Made by a program: the position numbers and the translations under genes
From: Erpobdella octoculata
Lineage: Eukaryota; Annelida; Clitellata; Hirudinida; Erpobdellidae
Direction of reading: 5' to 3'
NCBI GenBank assembly: GCA_963978895.1
Contig: OZ022241.1
Span: 14,511,856-14,575,855 of the forward strand
Length of the DNA stretch: 64,000 nt
Notes under the pieces: model-generated
Told to the model about the DNA's origin: nothing
Seen by the model: only the letters and a program-made list of their open reading frames with translations
Database searches by the model: none
Part shown: positions 37,926 to 54,436 of the stretch, in pieces
How positions within the stretch are numbered: the first letter of the stretch is position 1
Layout: every line of letters begins with the position of its first letter

Positions 37926-37979
37926 TATATATAGATAAGTTAAATAATTAGTTTTAAAAATAAAAATTAAGCAATTTTT

Positions 37980-38386
37980 CCCAATGCTTTTATCTACTCG
38001 TCGTCTCTGTTTGTTTCTCTGTCTGTCTGTTTGTTTCTCTGTCTGTTTCAAATCTTGCAATCAATTTTTGAGTCACTTCCTGATGATAGATTTTTTTTCA
38101 AATTTTGCATACATGCTCAAAATAGAAGACAATGCAATATTCAATTATTAGTTTTACAATAAGTCAATTAATTTAGTTAATAAGCAGTTTGTTTATTTAA
38201 CAGTCTACAAGAAACCGCAAATTGAATAAAATTTGTCTCATGGGAAGCTAGCTAAGTTGTATATTTAACATGATGTGGTACTCTGGAAGTTTGCCAAGGT
38301 TTGCGACTTTAATATAAAATAAAAGAGTAATATAAGAAAAAATTGATTGCAAAATTTGTGTTTTAATTACATATAAAAGCATTGGG
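37980..38386 (+). repeat. CAATGCTTTTAT MITE family copy with internal replacement
   Basis: The left half and the final 100 bases match the family. About 110 bases in the middle (38180-38300) are unrelated to the other copies, so this copy has an insertion or a recombined centre. Confidence 0.85.
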
Positions 38387-39044
38387 TTTTAAAAATTCGT
38401 TTTTAATTTACTTGTTTGTAAAAGTACTTAGCTACTTTCGCAATGTACTTACTTAAGAAGTACACTAAAAATGTACTTAAGTACAAGTACTAAGTACACG
38501 CTCGTGAAAAGACTTAAGTACAAGTACTCAAGTACATATGTACTTAAGTACTCGTCATCACTGCAACACATACATATGTGAGGCTGGATTTTCAGCATTG
38601 ATGGCAATGAAAACTAAATACAGGAACAGGCTGTGCACAGACCATGACATGAGACTGTGTCTGACTTGTTTTAAACCACGCATTGACTTACTTATGAGTA
38701 ACATACAAGGCCCATCCTTCACATTGATTCTTTAAACTTGACATTATAAATATTAGTTAAGCCGTTAAAACTGTTGTTTTTAACTTTAAAACTGTTGCTT
38801 TTGCATTGCAATAAATTTTTTACTGTTTTCCTAAGTTTCATTTTTATGTTTTAAATGTGCTAATTTCTAAAGTTTCCAAATGCTGTCTGTAAATCAGAAT
38901 ATTTTGACCCAATTTATGAGATATTACTGAGTACTCGATGCTTAATTTTATTCAGTGGGTCCGAGATGTCAAAAATATTTCCAAGTGGGTCGTGAGCCAA
39001 AGAAGTTTGGGAACCTCTGTTATAACAAGTCTCAAAAGTTGCGC

Positions 39045-39310
39045 TGAGTTTTTCTCAACAGTTAACGCCAATCTCATGTCATTCTCAACATTTAATTTAT
39101 TTATTTCTCTTAGAACTAAAACTCGAAAAGCATGCATCATCACATTTTGGTATGAATGATACATACCACACCAGAATTGTGTGAACAAATTTTTCATTAA
39201 ACAAGTTACGTCCCGAAGAATCATTCCGCAAATCAAAGAATTCATTTTGTAATTCATCGGGAATGCTGGCTACATCAAGGGAAGCAGAGAATGGATTTCG
39301 TTTTAATGTG
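39045..39310 (-). pseudogene. hAT (Charlie/ZBED-like) transposase C-terminal fragment of level 1
   Basis: Minus-strand pieces read NPFSASLDVASIPDELQNEF, then FFDLRNDSS and FTQFWCGMYHSYQNV, then NVENDMRLALT. This is the late part of Charlie-type transposases (LxNDS...FW......YP, then NDMRLAL). It shifts frame and lacks the FSALxxIKTKxRNRL block. Confidence 0.75.
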
Positions 39311-39479
39311 ATTCAATTCGTTTCTTCCATCTCAAGGAATTCTTCCATGCCCAGTAATCTCTCCTCTCTCAAATTTTCATTCATTTCTAACACAGCGCAG
39401 AGTTTTTCAAACATGTTTCAAAGATTTATTTTTCTTTGCCAGTTTTTCAGCTATGATAAAAATGCCCCGAAATAATAAT

Positions 39480-39805
39480 GACATGCAATAATATTCGTTT
39501 CCTTTCCCTGAAGTTTCAAGTTAAGCTTATTTTGCTGTTCTACTTAATATATCCGCTTAATAATAATATGCTACTCTTATCAATCAAGTTTTGACATGCA
39601 ATAATATTCGTTTCCTTTCCCTGAAGTTTCAAGTTAAGCTTATTTTGCTGTTCTACTTAATATATCCGCTTAATAATAATATGCTACTCTTATCAATCAA
39701 GTTTTGAAATGTAATAATATTCGTTTCCTTTCACTGAAGTTGTTAAGCTTGTTTTGCTCTTCTAATATATCTGCTAAATATGCTACTCTTATCAATCAAG
39801 CTTTG
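39480..39805. repeat. 113-bp tandem repeat, about 2.9 copies
   Basis: Units start at 39480, 39593 and 39706 (GACATGCAATAATATTCGTT). The first two are nearly identical; the third is shorter and diverged. Confidence 0.93.
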
Positions 39806-40019
39806 TCGTTGAATTATACCAAAAGACCATATTTTCCTTACACTTCTTGGAACAACTTGGTTTCATCTTTCAATTCAAAGACACGGATTTACAAAGTTTC
39901 ATTTCGATAACCAGCTTATTGCAGTTTAAAAAAAGAACCTCGTGATCAAAATCCATGTCTTTCACAGTTCTTTAAATTCAAAAACGTCAAGAAACTATTT
40001 AAAAATGCCTTATGGTGAA

Positions 40020-40290
40020 TATTTTTTGTTTTTTACAAACTTTTGTTTAGGTTACAATCTGTGTGTGTGTGTGTGTGTGTGGCTTTCTCTGTACGCAAAT
40101 CTTGCAAGTGAAATTTAACCAACTTTTTGAATAGCTAGGAAGATTAAACTTTCAGCATATCTTTATATTGGATGACAATACATGATTCAATTTAAAAAAA
40201 ACGTAATTTGAACATCTTTCGTATACATACACACAGACACACATCGAGTGTATTTGAAATCAAAGTTTGTGTTACTTTACTTGTTAGGTA
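40020..40290 (-). repeat. Dispersed repeat copy with (GT)n
   Basis: The reverse complement of 28025-28250: shared AATCAAAGTTTGTGTT, CTTGCAAGTGAAATTTAACC and AACTTTTGTTTAGGTTACAA. A (GT)n run sits at 40060-40080. A further copy is at 19550-19725. Confidence 0.8.
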
Positions 40291-40351
40291 CTAGTTGGCG
40301 ACCCCACAGAAAACACTTCGCGACCCCTGACCCATAGGTTGGGAACCATTG

Positions 40352-41083
40352 TATTAGATAATACAACTTTTGCACTTTTATGGTGAGGCAGCTGTAGAAG
40401 AGGATTCTCAGATAATAGAATGAACAGGATAACAAAATTGTAGACAATTAGGAAGCATCACAAATTTGAACATCTGGTTTGACTCAAATGCTGATGTGAG
40501 AGGAATGTTGTTAGATTAACTTACTGTACATTCAAAAAAACTGATTTGTGTGACTTTTCAAACCAGTTTAAAAAAACATTTTGAATGGACAGTTGTGCTG
40601 GCTCTGTTTGATAATTGTCTGGGTTTTCATGGACATCTTGATATAACTAAATAGATATCTTTGCTGCTTAAAAGTCTTTGATATTTTGTTAAACTTTTGA
40701 ACAATTTTATATTGCTTTGCATTGTATTAATTTAAAGTAAAACGGCTCTACTGATCATTTCAATATTAATAAGAGTCTTTATACAGAATATTTTGCATTA
40801 CTTAATTGGTGAATGCTTTACAAAATTTATTTTTATAAATTATTTAATAGTTTGTTTGATCAATTTTTTAAGATTTCAATATTAATATTATTAACAAGAA
40901 ACATAATAGATATTTTGTTTCTATGTACCGTTCTAAACTTATGTTTACATTTAAATTTTCGCCTCGCGTGTTTGTAATTTTTTGTTCGCTTGTGTTGGAA
41001 TTTTAAGTCCATATTTGTTAAATGCTTGTTTGGTTAGTTGAGTTTTTTATGCGTGGTTTACAAAAAGTGGAGTAATCTTCTGG
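40352..41083. other. Non-coding AT-rich stretch
   Basis: Nothing recognisable was seen between the hAT nest and the next element. Confidence 0.5.
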
Positions 41084-42591
41084 GGCAATCCCGAAGATCC
41101 TGCCGTTGTTGAATATTCAGCTCCGCCCCGAGGCGGAGATTATTTTATTATTAATATTTAGCTCCGCCTAAAAGCTTATTTGGCGTTTAAAAATAATGTA
41201 ATTTATTTAGTTTTATAATATACATATATGTATATTTTTAAATTAAAATTGTATTATAAAATTTTAAAAATCTGTAAGCATGGACAAAAACGCAATTAAT
41301 ATCTCATCGACTACTTATTCCTCCGCTAATATGGTGACATGATATATGCTAGGCCGACAGTTGATGGTTTTTCTTGCCAACTAACAGTTTTATTTATCTG
41401 CTATTCCTTTCGTAATGGTAATATACTCGACAACTAAATGACCTGACAACTAGCAGTTTATGAACCGGGGGCCACTTTTTAGTCAAATTTATAACGAGAG
41501 ACTCGTCGAGAGTCTGTCAATTGTTGATATGTTCAGTAAAAATGAAACTTCAAAAGTAGACATATTATTAAAATTGTATTTGGTTTTTCCGATATCAAAT
41601 GCAACACCAGAAAGAAGTTTTTCGGCATTGCGTCGAATTAAAACCTTTAACTATTTGCAGTCAAGAATGACCCAAACTAAATGGAACTATGTCATGTTTT
41701 TAACTGTACATAAAGAAAAAACAGACAATCGAAACTTGTTGGAAATTTGACAGTAAAGTTGGTGATTACATCTTGCCTACAGCAGATTTTAATATGAGAT
41801 ATATAATGGTCATAAGCTTGGCCGATAGTTTGTGATTACGAGATGCCATAACTAGAACTTTATCAATTTTTGACCTCCGAGAATGGCACAGAGAGAGACC
41901 ATAGAGTTTGGGAGCAGTGGGTTTTTGGCGGGTATGACTGCGGGTATGACTATGACGTCGATTTCCGATCCCTTTCACAATTTTGTTTCACATATATTTG
42001 TTTGGTATAACCTGACCCTGTAAATTACATTTGTTATTTTGTTTTATTTCATTGTTATGCTAGGTTAATTTTTTTGTTATGATTTTATGTTGTTTATTTT
42101 CTTGTTCTATTAAAATGCTATGTTCTGGTTCTATTATTTTCTATGCTAATTTTGTTTTGTCCCTTGTCGATTTCGTCGAGCGGCATGCCCAGTTGGGATG
42201 GGACAATGCCAAGTACATCCATCGGCAGTAGGTACCACTCCTTCTCGCCAGTTTCATTTATGTCTGACACAACTGACAGAATTTTATCCTCGCTATGAGA
42301 CCGCGTGTCATAGCTCATCCCAAAGCATCATCTTCCACATTTTTATTTAATTTAGTAGATAATATCCCAGTAACATCAAGGTAATTTCCAGTCATGATAA
42401 AACAATGTGTAAAAATAAAAACCATAGAATAACATTATTCGTGTTCACTTTTAAATTTATAGCCAAGGTTTGTGGGTGGAGCTGAATATTATTAGTAGTT
42501 GGCGGCCTGTCAATCATGGACATCGCGTGCCTGCCAATCATTGCTTGTTTATCTCATTAACTCCGGTAACGGCAGGATCTTCGGGATTGCC
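41084..42591 (+). mobile_element. 1.5-kb DNA transposon with 24-bp perfect ends and 9-bp duplication
   Basis: GGCAATCCCGAAGATCCTGC (continuing CGTT) at the left returns as its exact complement at 42568-42591. ATCTTCTGG flanks both sides (41075-41083 and 42592-42600). A second inverted phrase (AATATTCAGCTCC) lies inside each end. It encodes a hAT-like C-terminal domain, yet it has neither CAG/TAG ends nor a plain 8-bp duplication. Confidence 0.88.
41460..41750 (+). pseudogene. hAT-family dimerisation domain (96 codons)
   Basis: Starts MNRGPLF. It carries LLKLYLVFPISNATPERSFS, then ALRRIKTFNYLQSRMTQTKW and VHKEKTDN. This is the C-terminal block of ZMYM/TTF-type hAT proteins (LP.TNA..ERSFSALRRIKTYLRSxM...RLN...L.xHKxxTD). 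The catalytic region is absent upstream, so the protein is truncated. Confidence 0.85.
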
Positions 42592-42796
42592 ATCTTCTGG
42601 TGTATCGTCTTAAATCAATGTTGATAGAAATTAACCGGTATTTTAACGTGAATGACAGTAAAAACATAATTAAAGATGAGACTAATTTGAATTGAAATAA
42701 ATTCAAAAATAATTCAAAATAGGGTAAACGTTCATGCAAGCATCACCATATTTTATGATACCGAAGTTAGCAGCGCTGCTTGATACCCCAATTAGC

Positions 42797-43870
42797 TTGC
42801 AAAAAAAGTTAGTGCATTGGGCCAAAGGCATTGGGGTTGTGCAATAGATCGCTAAAAAGGTATTTAGAAAAGAAAGGTAATCATGGAGAATAGGTGCAGA
42901 AATTATTTTCGGTGTTTTTAATTATTTTTCCGTAATAATAATTATATATTTGTAATCACAATAATAACTCCAATTTAATGATTCAAGCAGTTTATTAATT
43001 TTTGATAATAAAATTCTCTCGGAAAACTCACGAAACGCGCAAGAGAACAGCAACAAAAACTATGAATAGCGAAGTCAAACAGAAATTACTATTTATAGCG
43101 CAGACAAGAAATATTTACAGCGCTTAAAAAAAATTATTAGCAAAAGTAACACAAAAAATAGTATTCACGCAGTCAAAATAACATTATTTACAGAAAAAAT
43201 GTAAGTTTATTTAAGTCCGAACTGTTCTTCATAGAATGTTAAACGCGATAGTTTTCAATTAAGACACACAAATTAATTCATATTTTTTTTTTAAAATAAG
43301 TAATTTTTTTTAAATTGTTTTATAAAAACTCGCACAATAAATTTATTTGACAACTAATTTATTTGACATTTCATTTCGCTTCACCTTTACTTAGTTCCCT
43401 GTTTATGAACCTAGTTTTTCCTACTACCTGGCGGTTTTCTGTCATTAACTTCTTCTTTAATCATATTTTCAATAAATTATTTGGATCATCCGATTGGTAA
43501 TTTTATTCTGTTTCTAATTATATTAATTTTATATTAAAAAAATAATTAAAAACACCGAAAATAATTTCTGCACCTATTCTCCGTGATTACCAAAAGGGTA
43601 CCAAAAGAAATATAATGGTGGAAAAATAAATTTATTATTTTAAAAATAAAAAAGTTATGGACGAAAAACCGTCACAATTCCTATGTAAATTTATGGAGGG
43701 GAATTTTCACTCGTGTTTGGGGCCCTATAGATTATAATTTTCAACTGCATTGAGTTTGTAACTTAATGCATTAGAAAGACAAATATATTAGCTAAACATA
43801 GAAACAAAGTTTTTAAAAATACTCAAAGAATTAAAAAAGTTATGAAGCAAAATGTAGATCAGGGTATGTT
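42797..43870. repeat. Diverged relative of the foldback family, interrupted
   Basis: The phrases TTGCAAAAAAAGTTAGTGCA and GGGGTTGTGCAATAGATCG correspond to the complement of 17045-17085. After an inserted MITE, AAAAGTTATGGACGAAAAAC corresponds to AAAAAGTTATAAGCGAAAAA of 16288. Identity is loose but in the same order. Confidence 0.55.
42876..43591. mobile_element. 716-bp MITE with ends of about 53 bp
   Basis: GGTAATCATGGAGAATAGGT continues through GCAGAAATTATTTTCGGTG. It returns inverted, with one mismatch, ending TGATTACC at 43591. No coding capacity. The target duplication is unclear. It splits the diverged foldback relative. Confidence 0.85.
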
Positions 43871-43881
43871 TGCCATATAAT

Positions 43882-44526
43882 TAGAAATGTACCGGAGCGG
43901 GTTTTTAGCCGCTCCGGTCAACAAATTACCGGAGCGAACCGAACCGGATCTTTTGCGATGCTGAAAAAACTACCAAGTTTCAAACCTTATTCAAGAATCA
44001 GTTATTTTCTCTTATTAATTTATCTTCCTCTCATTTTACTGCATGTAAAATAAACAAAAACACATGATGAAAAAAGAAAAATTTAAATTTATTTAGTTTA
44101 AAGAGATTCAAAATTAAATAGAGGTAAATTGTAACGCAGAAAAGCCAACATTTCAGTTTTTGCGAGTGCTAACCTATTTCTTTTGTCATCATTGATGTTT
44201 TGACCGAATCAACTTTGAAATGATCCCAAACCGCACTTTTTGTCGACATTTTGACAATTAATGATAAGATAGCTAAAATTTATAATCGTACTAATTGCTA
44301 TATACTATCGTGAAAGCTCACCGCCGGTATTAACAAAAACGACGATAATAAAACGTAAACCATAGAAATTGCAACTAAAAACATAAAAAAAATAATTATT
44401 TAAATTTTGAGTTACGTAACCGTCCGCTTCGGTTTTTGAGGTTCTTGCTCCGGCCGAACCGAAGCTCCGGTAAAACGCGAAAATCCGGCGAATATTCGGT
44501 CCGGCCGGAGCTCCGGTACATCTCTA
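43882..44526. mobile_element. 645-bp hAT-type MITE
   Basis: The ends are TAGAAATGTACCGGAGC and GCTCCGGTACATCTCTA, inverted with one mismatch. CATATAAT flanks both sides (43874-43881 and 44527-44534), a perfect 8-bp duplication. The subterminal parts are rich in CCGGAGC/GCTCCGG. Confidence 0.92.
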
Positions 44527-44534
44527 CATATAAT

Positions 44535-46250
44535 AGAACCTAAGCTAGGGAGTCGCACGGAAAAATTTAATTAAAAAAAAATAATTAAAATTTATATTTT
44601 TATTAAAGATAACAACAACAGAAAACGAAATTTACCAAAATTTTTCGTCTACGTGTTATATTAACGAAGTTATATCGATTTGAAGTTCACACGTCGGATC
44701 CCATCTCTAAGCCTGAATGAGCATTAAAAATGACCAAACGCATGTATGTCGCTTCTTATGCGCGATAGCACATTACAGGCTGAGCTCGCGTATAGCTTAA
44801 ATTATATTACTCTTTGTATCTTTCAATTCTATACAGCCTTATAAAGCCAATATAAATTTATATTTTGAAGTAATTATTTATCCAGCTAATAGCTAATAGA
44901 ATAACCAAAAAATTTAAAACATTTATTAATAAAACAAAAAAAATGTAGCGACAGTTCGTCGTCTGTTTGTTTTTTTAGGTCCTAAGCCTTAGATCCTTAC
45001 ATTTAGATACGGAAAACATAGCCTTCTCTACATTTTGCTTCATAACTTTTTTGATTCTTGGTCTATTTCCAAGCTCTTCTTCAGCAAATCCACTTGAATA
45101 CACTCGTTCACAGCAAAATTTCACTGGTGGTAGGTAGACGTCTTCAACAATCAATACCATAAAGTAAAACTATAAATCAATAAAATCAATACCATCCATC
45201 ATAACATCATTCAGTGACTTTCTGTGTTTACAAGCTCTTATAGTTTTAATGATTGTAGAGACAACTCAAATAGTACACTTTCTTCTTTCTCTGAAGTAAC
45301 ACCCTCAATATCTCAGATTTGATTCATCAACCTTCCATCGACCATTTCTATAACTAAATTAACTACATTGGTAACCTATCCATTTCAAAATAGCACTCAT
45401 AACCTCATATCCTGTTTATCTAAACAAAATTTTAACAGGATGATATTTTCCTGAAACTGAATATGTGTACAAAATTTGTGAAAGTTGGTTAACTGGAGGG
45501 GTTGAAAATTGAGTAAATATGCCTTGATTAATAGAGCAATGCAAACAGGCTAAATCTATATTATAATAGCCCAGCATCACTCACTCACTCACTCACTCAC
45601 TCACTGATGACCGCTTAATTTATAGGGTACAAAAGCCGCCTACCTCGGATAATTAGTTTTTGACTTAAAATTTATAAATATATATAATGTATAAAATAAA
45701 TCAATATTTTAAATAAATAAAAAAAATTTTGCTGGCAATATGTGATTGGACGAGGCATCTCAGCTACAGAGGCCGTTACCATATTTTTTAAGTAATTAGT
45801 TGTATAGCTATTAGTAAATATTTTTATTAGTAGTTATTAAATAAATGATTAATTAAATGGTATATAAAAAATTATATGTTTATATGTACATAAAAAATGA
45901 AACTAAATTTTAGCGGGAATACAAACGTCACCAACGAAACAGAGAGAGAAAAATTGCATCGGGTTTTTATTTCTTAATTAAATAAATAATGAATTTTAAG
46001 TTGTTAGGCGGAAAAGGCATTGCAACTATAGAAACCGTTATCACTGTCCATTAAAGAAAATTTTCATAAGCTTCTTTTTAGCTTGACTTGACCCAACCTA
46101 CTCACATTTCAAAATTCTACTACCCTACCTGTGGACATCTCTGGTCCACATTAAGCAAAGAGTTTCTTGTTTCAAGAAATAACTAACATCTGACATAAAA
46201 ACAATTTTTTTAAATTATATTTTAATATTTGTTTTACATCAGATTTGTTC
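44535..46250. other. Non-coding stretch before UTP15
   Basis: The segment 45570-45660 has (TCAC)n and TGATGACCGC, similar to the start of the repeats at 22075 and 59827. Remaining frames (such as 44975-45160 minus) match nothing I know. The UTP15 promoter should lie in the last few hundred bases; a possible splice acceptor (acatcag) at 46242 suggests an untranslated first exon. Confidence 0.5.
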
Positions 46251-46268
46251 ATGATCATATTAGAAGGA

Positions 46269-49806
<3,538 letters not shown>

Positions 49807-49857
49807 ATTTTTGTGTAATTTTGGGACAGGTGTAAAATATTTTCAAGTTTTTTTAAA

Positions 49858-49863
49858 AATAAA
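49858..49863 (+). terminator. poly(A) signal of UTP15
   Basis: AATAAA lies 52 bases after the UTP15 stop codon. Confidence 0.65.
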
Positions 49864-49869
49864 TAATTT

Positions 49870-50640
49870 TATTTTTTTCGAGTTTAAATAATAAATGAAT
49901 AAAACAGAAAATGTAAAACGCCAAGGCACGTGACTCAGGTGCCTTCGGACAACATAAAATTGCACAGTTTATGCCGCGAAAGCGGATTTGAAGTGGAAAG
50001 ATTTCAGTTTAGAAAACAGCTGTAGATCCAGAGTTTCGAATTTCAGTTGGTAGCACATTCCAAACTCTCGGTGATGCGTGCCGAAATGATTTTGCAGCAA
50101 TATTGTTGTTGCCTTTTGTCTGCAGAGCAGTCTTTTAATGATTCTGGTGTGAAGGAGTTTGTGAAGAACAAAGCCGAATTTTGTACGTTATCAGAGCGGT
50201 TTTCTAAAAAATCTGATATTGTACTGGCAGTCAGTGAAGTATGGGGAGGCGGAATGATGACAACGATATTGATAAAGATTCCAAGCAGTAGATTCCTATG
50301 ACAACACAACTGGGACAGCCATGTCTAGCATGCTCTGGAGTCGTTTCAACTGATTCTGAAGAATGCCAAAAAGCATGGAGTTGTGTAGTCGCTTCTTGAT
50401 AGGATCAGACAACTAGTCGATGATGTTTATGAAATGTTATGTGAGCCCAAACATAATATGATGTATTATATTTGGACTCAGGTACTAAGATTGCACTAAG
50501 CAAGTTTGAGTTATTCTGCCCTGTGGACTTGATCAGTGAACTTCTTCTGATTTATAGGCTTCGGACATCTTAAACATTGTTTCCTTCAAAGTTTAGAACT
50601 TAGAGCTTTTTGTGCCACGCTTCTACCACAGAAGGTGGAT
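49870..50640. other. Unrecognised stretch with overlapping open frames
   Basis: Frames of 84 (+, 50047-50301) and 88 (-, 50043-50309) codons overlap. The minus-strand text near 49910-50060 (INCAILCC-type and CPKAPES-type in one frame, AIxARITESLECATN in another) recalls the 3' end of some non-LTR retrotransposons, but no catalytic motif supports it. I leave it unassigned. Confidence 0.3.
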
Positions 50641-51254
50641 TGAACATTTTCAACATTCAGTTTATGTACTCTTCTTATTGACTCCTTCAATGTCTTCATC
50701 CTCCCCCAAGTTGAATCTCAACTGTTTTGTTATTTTTGTTCTTTAGTGGTTTAGTTCTCTAAGCAATTTCTTTGTTGCTAATGTGAGATTGCATTCTTTC
50801 CTTCAGATTGAAATAAAATATCAACTAAACTCATTCAGTTTATTTAAATAGAATGTATCGGATTCCTGCTGTTGGAAACTAGAATGTACATCGGAAAGTT
50901 CAGTAGTTTCTGAATCATAAGTTGGATCTGGTTTTCTCTTTTTAAATCCTTTATATTATTTTCGATTGTCTGTCTTCCTGTCGGTCACAAACTTTGAGTC
51001 TCAAAATTAACTCACTTCCCGTTATCCGATCGAGCTGAAATTTGGCACATCGACTTGGGCTGCGAGACAATTGAATCTATCAAAATTTCAGTTTGATCGG
51101 ATATTGTATAATTAAGTTTTTCAAAAAATTTTTTCAAAAAATTCAAAAAATTTTTCAAAAATTCAAATAAAATAAAAATCTAGGATCGTATATAAAGGAT
51201 TTATAATAAAAACTTTGTTTTTATGGGTTAGTTTTTTTGTGATCATATGTTGTT

Positions 51255-51600
51255 TTGAAAGTTTTGCTGAAGATGCTAGATCAAACTTTTTAGAACCTCA
51301 AGTTGATTCACTTTTATTGGCTCGTTATGTGTCTGGGTTTTGTTTCGGAAGACTTTTGACTCATTTAAAATTTTTGCTGCAGATGTTAGATCAAAATGTT
51401 TAGAACCTCGATGCACTTTTATTGGCTCATTATGTGTCTGGGTTTTGTTTTAAAAGACTTTTGACTCTTTTGAAAGTGGGTTTGAACGTTTTGCTGCAGA
51501 TGCTAGATTGAAATTTTTAGAACCGTAAGTTGATGCACTTTTATTGGCTCATTATGTGTTTTGGCTTTGTTTTGGAAAGCTTCTGATTGTCATTCCAATT
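51255..51600. repeat. 112-bp tandem repeat, three copies
   Basis: Units start at about 51265, 51377 and 51490 (TTTTGCTGCAGATGCTAGAT). Each contains TTTTATTGGCTCATTATGTG. Confidence 0.88.
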
Positions 51601-52739
51601 TCTTGATAGAATATTTGACCTCTTCTATGTTTTAACTGAGTTCAATTTCGTGTGGTTGCTTTATTCAAAAACATAACTTGTCACTCTTTTTTAAATGAAC
51701 TAGTTTCAGAAGTTGAGAACCATTCTAGAATCTTCTGGAAAAACTAGAGCTATCTGAGGTAATTTTTAGCCTTATTAAATTTTGTTTTGATGATCTTTAA
51801 CGTGGCACAAGTCGGCAGATTTTTAACCCACAAACAAGTGTGTTTTAAGAACCTTTCTAAATTGTTCATTTCTAACTGAGGTGGTGACCTCTTGTGGAAG
51901 CTTTGGGTCAAAAACTGCTAACTTTCCATTTCCAGTATTCTTGAATCGAACAGCAGAGATGAAAAGTAAAGACGAGGATGACAATTTTAATTTTTTCCAA
52001 ACCTGAACATCGTCTCATGCGTGCGTGTGATATCCAAACATAAAGATGAGGGAGATGACTCGTGAAAACAATTATAAGTGATATCTTGAACTCTATCCTT
52101 TGATAGACTTTTAACCAGTGCAGCTCTTAGAGGATGGTCATGTTTACTGGTCATCACTACCATCAAATCCAAAAAATAATCGCAGCCAACTGATCCAGCA
52201 GGACAAGCAGTGTACATTTTCCATTGCTGGTTGCACTGAGAACGTCAGAGAAAACCATGAACACTGCAGTCTCGGTTGAGTGGAACTTCATTTTACTTTT
52301 GATACTTCTGCTGTAAATTTTGCAAAAATACATTGAAGTCAATCAATTCAGTTTTATTTCAGATAATAATTAAATGTAGGCTTGAAGTGAACTAGTAAAC
52401 CTTTAGCACTAAGTAAATAAGAATCTAATACAAATAAAATTAAGACAATTTTTACATTACAATCTGATATTAATGAAAGCAATACTCTAGAAAAAATTCG
52501 ACAAATGCCAGTTGAACATAAAAATAAATAATCAACCTGGCTTTGGCTGAGGTATTTGAGTTTTCTGATTTCCAACACAGATATTGCTGATTCATGCATG
52601 ATCATTTCTGAAGTTTTAGTGATTTTGACTCTAAAATAAATAAAAAAGAAATATAACACCAATAACAAAATGAAAAAAAAAGAGAAAGAAGTACCTTATT
52701 ATGACAAAATGCTGCCCCTGCTGATCTGTCTTGTCTGAC

Positions 52740-53860
52740 CTCCAACAACAATAAAGCAACAGAAACACTGACAACTACATTTACAAATATGATGATAGCT
52801 GGGACATGAACAACATCAACCTCAGCTCACCCAATGTCTGGTCCTCTTTTTTTTTCCTACGAGGATTCGACGGAATATGAACTGAGTTCTTGTTACAAAC
52901 ATAGTTAAATAGACTGACAACAATGGATAGCCAGACAGATTAGACGGATGTGCTGAGTTTTTGTTGCAAGTACAGTAGTGTTTGTTATCATCACATCAAC
53001 TTGATCAGTGGCTGTTGTCCATCGTCTCATTTATTGGTCGCAGAAATCTTGAACCGTTTGTTGAGTTCACTTCAATCTGTCATAACATTTTTACTTGTGA
53101 CTGAATCTTTTCTTTTATGGCTGCTAAATTCTTTGAGTTAGTTAACGTCTACTGTGCTGATTTTCTGCTTTTAATGCTAGATTGCATTCACACGAAAGTT
53201 TATAAGATGAAACTTTCACAAAGGCTTATTTGGGATCTTGTATTTTTTTCTCCTTATGAGGCTTCAGTGGAATGTGCAGAGTTGTGTTGCAGGTGCACTT
53301 CAATTGAGTTTTCTTTGTTGTTGTTTTATTTGTAACTTTCACTGTTTAGTGTCAAGTTCCTGTTGCAAGAGTAGGATTGGAATTTTTTCAAAGTTCAGAA
53401 GAATATTTCACTTCTGGTCATTCAGTGATCTTTTTATTTTTGTGGCTTCGACTGTCGGCACCGAGTCTTTGTTCATTTACTTCACATTGTATTGTTCGGT
53501 AGATTCTGAAACATTTGTTGGATCCTTATTAATGATAGTTTTAATGTTTTGACAAATTTAATTCAATAAAAATTAAAAGCAATGAATTGAAAACAACATT
53601 TTAGAAAACATTAACTATAATTATAATTAGATTTCTCACCTAGAGACGAACTCAGCATTCTGGCCCTGGTTGAGGTCGGCAAAGCAAGGAAGCTATTTAC
53701 AACACAAAACACTGACAACAACTACATTTACAAATATGTTGATAGCTGGAACATGAACAACATCAACCTCAGCTCATTATATGTCTGGTCCTCTTTTTTT
53801 CCTATGAGGATCCGACAGAATATGAACTGAGTTCTTGCTGCAAATACGATGTGCAAGATC
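52740..53860. repeat. Pair of direct repeats of about 160 bp
   Basis: Blocks 52740-52905 and 53695-53860 share ACACTGACAACTACATTTAC (the second has one extra ACA), AACATGAACAACATCAACCT and GAATATGAACTGAGTTCTTG, at roughly 85-90% identity by eye. Confidence 0.85.
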
Positions 53861-53879
53861 TTATAAAAAAAAGATTTAG

Positions 53880-54436
<557 letters not shown>

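Noticed and set aside
39263..39475. 70-codon + strand frame
   Set aside because: It is the shadow of the hAT transposase fragment on the minus strand.
46251..46268. Upstream in-frame ATG as UTP15 start
   Set aside because: Possible, but the ATG at 46269 aligns with the start of human UTP15, and no upstream conservation is visible.
50043..50309. 88-codon minus-strand frame as a gene or LINE tail
   Set aside because: The words only loosely recall retrotransposon ends. There is no catalytic motif and an equally long frame lies on the other strand.
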